16,114 bases of DNA from an uncultured Verrucomicrobiales bacterium. GTDB taxonomy: Bacteria; Verrucomicrobiota; Verrucomicrobiia; Verrucomicrobiales; Akkermansiaceae. The first letter of the stretch is position 1. Each line of letters begins with the position of its first letter. Positions 13,319 to 16,114 of the stretch are shown here, piece after piece. Below the pieces are notes generated by a model, which worked only from the letters and a program-made list of their open reading frames with translations, did no database searches and had not been told where the DNA came from. The stretch is from assembly GCA_937905985.1 (NCBI GenBank), contig CALCWC010000030.1, positions 1-16,114 of the forward strand, written 5' to 3'. The position numbers and the translations under genes were made by a program.

Positions 13319-14136
13319 CCGACGAGGAAATCATCAACTGCCACGAGCCGGAGCGCCAGCTGGAGCGCGCCGTGGCCATCATGCGCCGCCTGCGCATGCC
13401 CGGCGGCTGCCCGTGGGATGCCGCCCAGACGCACGACTCCATCATCAGCAACATGCTGGAGGAATGCTACGAGTGCATCGACGCCATCCGCGCCAAGGAC
13501 TGGCCGCACATGCGCGAGGAACTGGGCGACGTGCTGCTGCAGGTGATTTTCCACGCGCAAATGGCGCAGGAGAACCCGCAGGAGGGCTTCGGCATCAACG
13601 AGGTGGCGGGAGAGCTGGCGGACAAACTGGTGCGCCGCCACCCGCACGTCTTCGGCGATGCCAAGGCGGCGGATGCCGATGCCGTGCTGGGCGTGTGGGA
13701 TGCCGTGAAGCGCCGCGAGCACGCCATTGAGGACAAGCCCTATCTGCACGATTGCGGCAAGGGGCTGCCCTCCATGCTGCGCGCCTACAAGCTCACCAAG
13801 AAGGTGGCCAAAGTCGGGTTCGACTGGCCGGACCACGCCGGCGTGGTGGACAAAATCCGCGAGGAGACAGACGAGGTGGCGGAGACCCTGCCGCTGGCGG
13901 ACGAAGACCCGCACGTGCAGGAGGAGCTGGGCGATTTGCTCTTCACCATCGTGAACCTCTGCCGCCGCCGCAAGGTGGACCCGGAGCTGGCGCTGGACGC
14001 CGCCAACCGCAAGTTCGAGCGCCGCTTCAACGCCCTGGAGAAAATCCTCCGCGAACAGGGCATTTCCCTGGCAGACGCCACCACGCAGCAAATGGAGAAT
14101 GCCTGGCAACAGGTGAAACAACAGGAGAAGGCATGA
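13315..14136 (+). CDS. mazG: Nucleoside triphosphate pyrophosphohydrolase MazG
   Basis: 273 aa, the full two-domain MazG. It hydrolyses (d)NTPs to monophosphates and pyrophosphate, cleaning up non-canonical nucleotides and lowering ppGpp in E. coli. The N-terminal domain carries CPWDAAQTHDS (32-42), the metal-binding E49-E50-x-x-E53, E68-E69-L-G-D72 and RRHPHVFGD (107-115). The C-terminal domain repeats the pattern with E183-E184-x-x-E187 and E203-E204-L-G-D207. Both ends overlap neighbours as ATGA, at 13315 and at 14133. No mazEF genes are nearby. The link to a lipoprotein and a TetR regulator is unusual and may only reflect operon packing. Confidence 0.93.
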   Translation: MTDEEIINCHEPERQLERAVAIMRRLRMPGGCPWDAAQTHDSIISNMLEECYECIDAIRAKDWPHMREELGDVLLQVIFHAQMAQENPQEGFGINEVAGELADKLVRRHPHVFGDAKAADADAVLGVWDAVKRREHAIEDKPYLHDCGKGLPSMLRAYKLTKKVAKVGFDWPDHAGVVDKIREETDEVAETLPLADEDPHVQEELGDLLFTIVNLCRRRKVDPELALDAANRKFERRFNALEKILREQGISLADATTQQMENAWQQVKQQEKA

Positions 14137-15098
14137 ACGCACGCTCCCTCATCCTGCCGCCCTGCGCGCTCCTGCTCGCCGCCTGTTCCTCCACCAAGGA
14201 ACAGGAGCCGCAGGACGATGCCAAGACCCGCATGGCCATGATGGAGCAAGCCAAGGCCGCTCAGCAGCTCGGCAACCCGCTCCTGCCCGGCGGCGGAGAC
14301 CCCACCGCAGTCAACTACAACGTCTCCACCTCCGAGGAACTGGAGAAAATCGACAACGGCGCCGAGGGTGAGGTCTACTTCACCGACCCCGACAACCCCG
14401 ATGCGGACATCGAGGGCATCACGGAGGCGTTCGAGAGCAAGCGCCACGGCAACGGGTGGATGGACGACTTCATGGCGGCGCGGCGCTTTGCGCGTTTGGA
14501 GCAGCGCCCGCTGCTGGTCTGGTTCCATGATTCCGTGCTGAGCCCCCGCAGCGGCGAGCTCGGCGAGCACCTGCTGGATGCCCCGGCCTTCAACGCCTGG
14601 TGCAAGGACCGCGTGGTGCGCATCAAGTTCGATTCCGGCGTGGCCATTGACGACAAGACGCGGGAGTCCGCCAAGTACGGCATCGACACCATCCGCCGCT
14701 ACGCCAAGCAATTCGGGCTCACCAAGCGCCCGGCCCTCGCCATCGTCTCCCCCCGCGGCGAGCTTATCATGGGCATCGACGGCTACACCGGGTTCCTGCA
14801 GGAGACAGAAAGCCAGATCAAGGAGGGCGTGCAGCGCTGCGAGCAGGAGATACGCGAGGACCGCGCCAAGCTGGAGGCCAAGGGCTACCGCGAGTGGCAC
14901 GCCGCCAAGAACGATGCCAAGATTTTCGCCAAAATCCAGCGCATCGACGACGAGCATGGCCGCGTTTACCTGAAGAAGGACGGCGGCCGCGTCTCACGCA
15001 CCAAGATTGCCAACCTTTCACAGGAGGACCAGGAGTTCATTGAGCAGTACCGCAAGGAGCATCCCAAGAAGAACAAGCCCAAGAACCCGCAACCGTGA
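14133..15098 (+). CDS. Thioredoxin-fold lipoprotein with SHD1-like C-terminal domain
   Basis: 321 aa. The N-terminus ends in a lipobox L15-A-A-C18, so it should be a lipid-anchored envelope protein; acidic and Gln-rich linker to about residue 105. Residues about 108-235 look like a thioredoxin fold (W109, then RPLLVWFHDS, and a likely cis-Pro at P200 in TKRPALAIVSPRGELI). The CxxC position reads S-P-R-S, so it should not do disulfide chemistry. The C-terminal segment (about 252-308; YREWH, AKIQRID, GRVYLKKDGG and IANLSQEDQEFI) fits the SHD1 domain, which is frequent in Planctomycetes and Verrucomicrobia. The start is the ATG at 14133, overlapping the mazG stop; AGGAG five to nine bases upstream makes it the best Shine-Dalgarno site in the window. 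The function is unknown, probably binding rather than catalytic. Confidence 0.8.
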   Translation: MNARSLILPPCALLLAACSSTKEQEPQDDAKTRMAMMEQAKAAQQLGNPLLPGGGDPTAVNYNVSTSEELEKIDNGAEGEVYFTDPDNPDADIEGITEAFESKRHGNGWMDDFMAARRFARLEQRPLLVWFHDSVLSPRSGELGEHLLDAPAFNAWCKDRVVRIKFDSGVAIDDKTRESAKYGIDTIRRYAKQFGLTKRPALAIVSPRGELIMGIDGYTGFLQETESQIKEGVQRCEQEIREDRAKLEAKGYREWHAAKNDAKIFAKIQRIDDEHGRVYLKKDGGRVSRTKIANLSQEDQEFIEQYRKEHPKKNKPKNPQP

Positions 15099-15712
15099 AC
15101 AAGTCTGACGCCACCAAGGCGCAAATCATGCGCGCCGCCGTTCGCCTCTTCTCCCTGCGCGGGTATGAGGGCTCGGCCGTGCGCGACATCGCCTCCGCCG
15201 CCGGCGTCAACATCGGCCTCATCCGCTACCACTTCGGACACAAGGCGGATTTGTACCGAGACACGCTCGCGTACGTCTCCACCCAGTACAACGAGGTGTG
15301 CCTGGACGCCCTGCACCGCTCGCAGGAAAGCGGCAGCGCGGAGGAGGTCATTTGCTCCTGGCTCCTTGCGCCCATCACGGATTGGCGGGATGCCACCGTG
15401 GCCGGAGGCGAGGAGGTGCTGCGCTTCCTCAACATGATGGGCTATGAGGACCCCGAACTCACCCGCGAGGTCTACGAATCACACTTCTCATACGCGCTGC
15501 AGGAATGGCAGGATGCCGTCCGCGCGTTCTTCCCCGGCATCTCCCGCGGAGACTGGCTCTGGTGCCTCACCTGCCTGCGCGGCATGTACTTCAACATTGT
15601 CGCGCACAATGATTTCACCCTCTGGGGTCTCCCCCGCATCCAGGACCGCGAAACCGCCATCCGCCGCCTCGCCGCGGATATGGTCCACCTCCTGCATTCC
15701 TACGCACAGTAA
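15095..15712 (+). CDS. TetR-family transcriptional regulator
   Basis: 205 aa. The N-terminal helix-turn-helix (about 10-55) is clear: AQIMRAAVRLFSLRGYEGSA, VRDIASAAGVNIGLIRYHFG and then HKADLYRD. The C-terminal ligand domain (about 60-205) is not diagnostic; it is Trp-rich, with an aromatic LWCLTCLRGMYFNIV helix. The start is a GTG at 15095 that overlaps the lipoprotein stop as GTGA. TetR proteins usually repress nearby genes in response to a small ligand. Here it is the last gene of its operon, so it may autoregulate the promoter at 12415; no operator palindrome is obvious there. No efflux pump is adjacent. Confidence 0.88.
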   Translation: MNKSDATKAQIMRAAVRLFSLRGYEGSAVRDIASAAGVNIGLIRYHFGHKADLYRDTLAYVSTQYNEVCLDALHRSQESGSAEEVICSWLLAPITDWRDATVAGGEEVLRFLNMMGYEDPELTREVYESHFSYALQEWQDAVRAFFPGISRGDWLWCLTCLRGMYFNIVAHNDFTLWGLPRIQDRETAIRRLAADMVHLLHSYAQ

Positions 15713-15724
15713 ATCTCCTAGTGG

Positions 15725-15845
15725 CAATTTAGGATTGGGGATTTAAGATTTGGGATTTGGGATTTGCTTATGTGAATGCCCTGTGTGCACCCCCAGCGCC
15801 AGCGAACAAAAAAATCCCAAATCCCAAATCCCAAATCCCAAATTG
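15725..15845. repeat. Inverted array of GGGATTT heptamers, G-quadruplex-prone
   Basis: The left arm (15725-15766) carries a degenerate GGATTTxGGATTT-type run ending GGGATTTGGGATTTG. The right arm (about 15809-15844) is four AAATCCC units. The arms are complementary over roughly 35-40 bases and can form a long hairpin. On the minus strand the right arm gives four GGG runs spaced by ATTT (CCC at 15816-15818, 15823-15825, 15830-15832 and 15837-15839), a G-quadruplex motif. The loop (about 15767-15808) contains 'gccctgtgtgcaccccc' (15778-15794), a shortened relative of the tandem unit that follows. It lies just after the TetR stop and could also end transcription. Confidence 0.7.
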
Positions 15846-15854
15846 TACCACCAC

Positions 15855-16114
15855 ATGTGTACACACATGCTACCCCCCGCGAAAGCATGCTTTTTCCGCC
15901 CTGTGTGTACACACATGACACCCCCGCGTGCACATGCATTTCCGCCCTGTGTGTACACACATGACACCCCCGCGTGCGCATGCATTTTTGCCCTGTGTGT
16001 ACACACATGCCACCCCCGCGTGCGCATGCTTTTTCCGCCCTGTGTGTACACACATGACGCCCCCGCGTGCGCATGCTTTTTCCGCCCTGTGTGTACACAC
16101 ATGACGCCCCCGCG
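15855..16114. repeat. 46-47-bp tandem repeat array, continuing past the window
   Basis: Palindromic TGTGTGTACACACA cores start at 15902, 15948, 15994, 16041 and 16088, after a diverged first unit near 15856. The spacing is 46, 46, 47 and 47 bp. Each unit also has CCCCCGCG followed by TGCGCATGC or a variant, a T-run and CCGCCC. Two stretches per unit strictly alternate purine and pyrimidine (16 nt and about 14 nt). All reading frames stay open or closed by repeat phase only, so I judge it non-coding. The array reaches the right edge; its full copy number is unknown. Confidence 0.9.

Noticed and set aside
15718..16102. Overlapping minus-strand ORFs in the tandem array
   Set aside because: Three frames are open at once and the peptides only mirror the repeat; unit lengths of 46-47 bp shift the frame at every unit.
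15855..16114. CRISPR array
   Set aside because: The units are contiguous with no unique spacers, and no cas gene is seen.

Overview
The window is a GC-rich stretch of bacterial chromosome. Verrucomicrobiota, possibly a gut member related to Akkermansia, is the best guess from the protein families: a lipoprotein with a C-terminal SHD1-like domain, an FHA-DUF4384-like protein, an anchored vWA protein with an 'IFIAGNED' motif, and secreted thioredoxin-fold proteins. Few genes have a Shine-Dalgarno site. No ribosomal or other decisive marker gene is present, so the assignment is tentative.

Layout, left to right. (1) 1-221: part of a dispersed palindromic repeat, then the tail of a leftward coaC-ridA pair (222-1254). 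(2) A divergent 86-bp intergenic region with two promoters feeds ridA and a rightward secreted thioredoxin-fold gene (1341-2360), which ends in a tandem-repeat tail and faces a convergent hairpin. (3) A leftward envelope operon (6082 to 2454) encodes an exported ankyrin protein, a membrane-anchored vWA protein and an FHA-DUF4384-like protein. (4) 6135-6832 is a gene-free block bounded by short direct and inverted repeats and packed with hairpins. It looks like a non-autonomous (MITE-like) element inserted between trmO and the ankyrin promoter. (5) A leftward housekeeping operon nadE-rppH-trmO (9920 to 6877) follows. (6) Divergent from it are ptsH (HPr) and ptsI (enzyme I), ending in a U-tract terminator. 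(7) 12215-12391 holds a well-formed promoter, a structured stretch and a strong terminator, the signature of an unannotated small RNA. (8) A tight five-gene rightward operon (12453-15712) encodes a small secreted protein, a 99-aa unknown, MazG, a redox-dead thioredoxin-fold lipoprotein and a TetR-type regulator. (9) The right edge carries a heptamer inverted repeat with G-quadruplex potential and a 46-47-bp tandem array that runs off the window.

How the genes fit together: coaC, nadE, mazG, rppH, trmO and ridA cover cofactor synthesis, nucleotide sanitation, RNA decapping and modification, and metabolite damage control. HPr and enzyme I form the phosphate relay of a PTS with no permease nearby. 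The secreted, lipoprotein and anchored proteins are envelope functions of unknown detail. The most coherent unusual signal is regulatory: four or five promoters lie only 6-11 nt from the start codon, which predicts leaderless or nearly leaderless mRNAs. No complete new defence or biosynthetic system is visible. The best candidates for undescribed biology are the MITE-like hairpin element, the small RNA, the Z-DNA-prone tandem array and the ankyrin-vWA-FHA operon.
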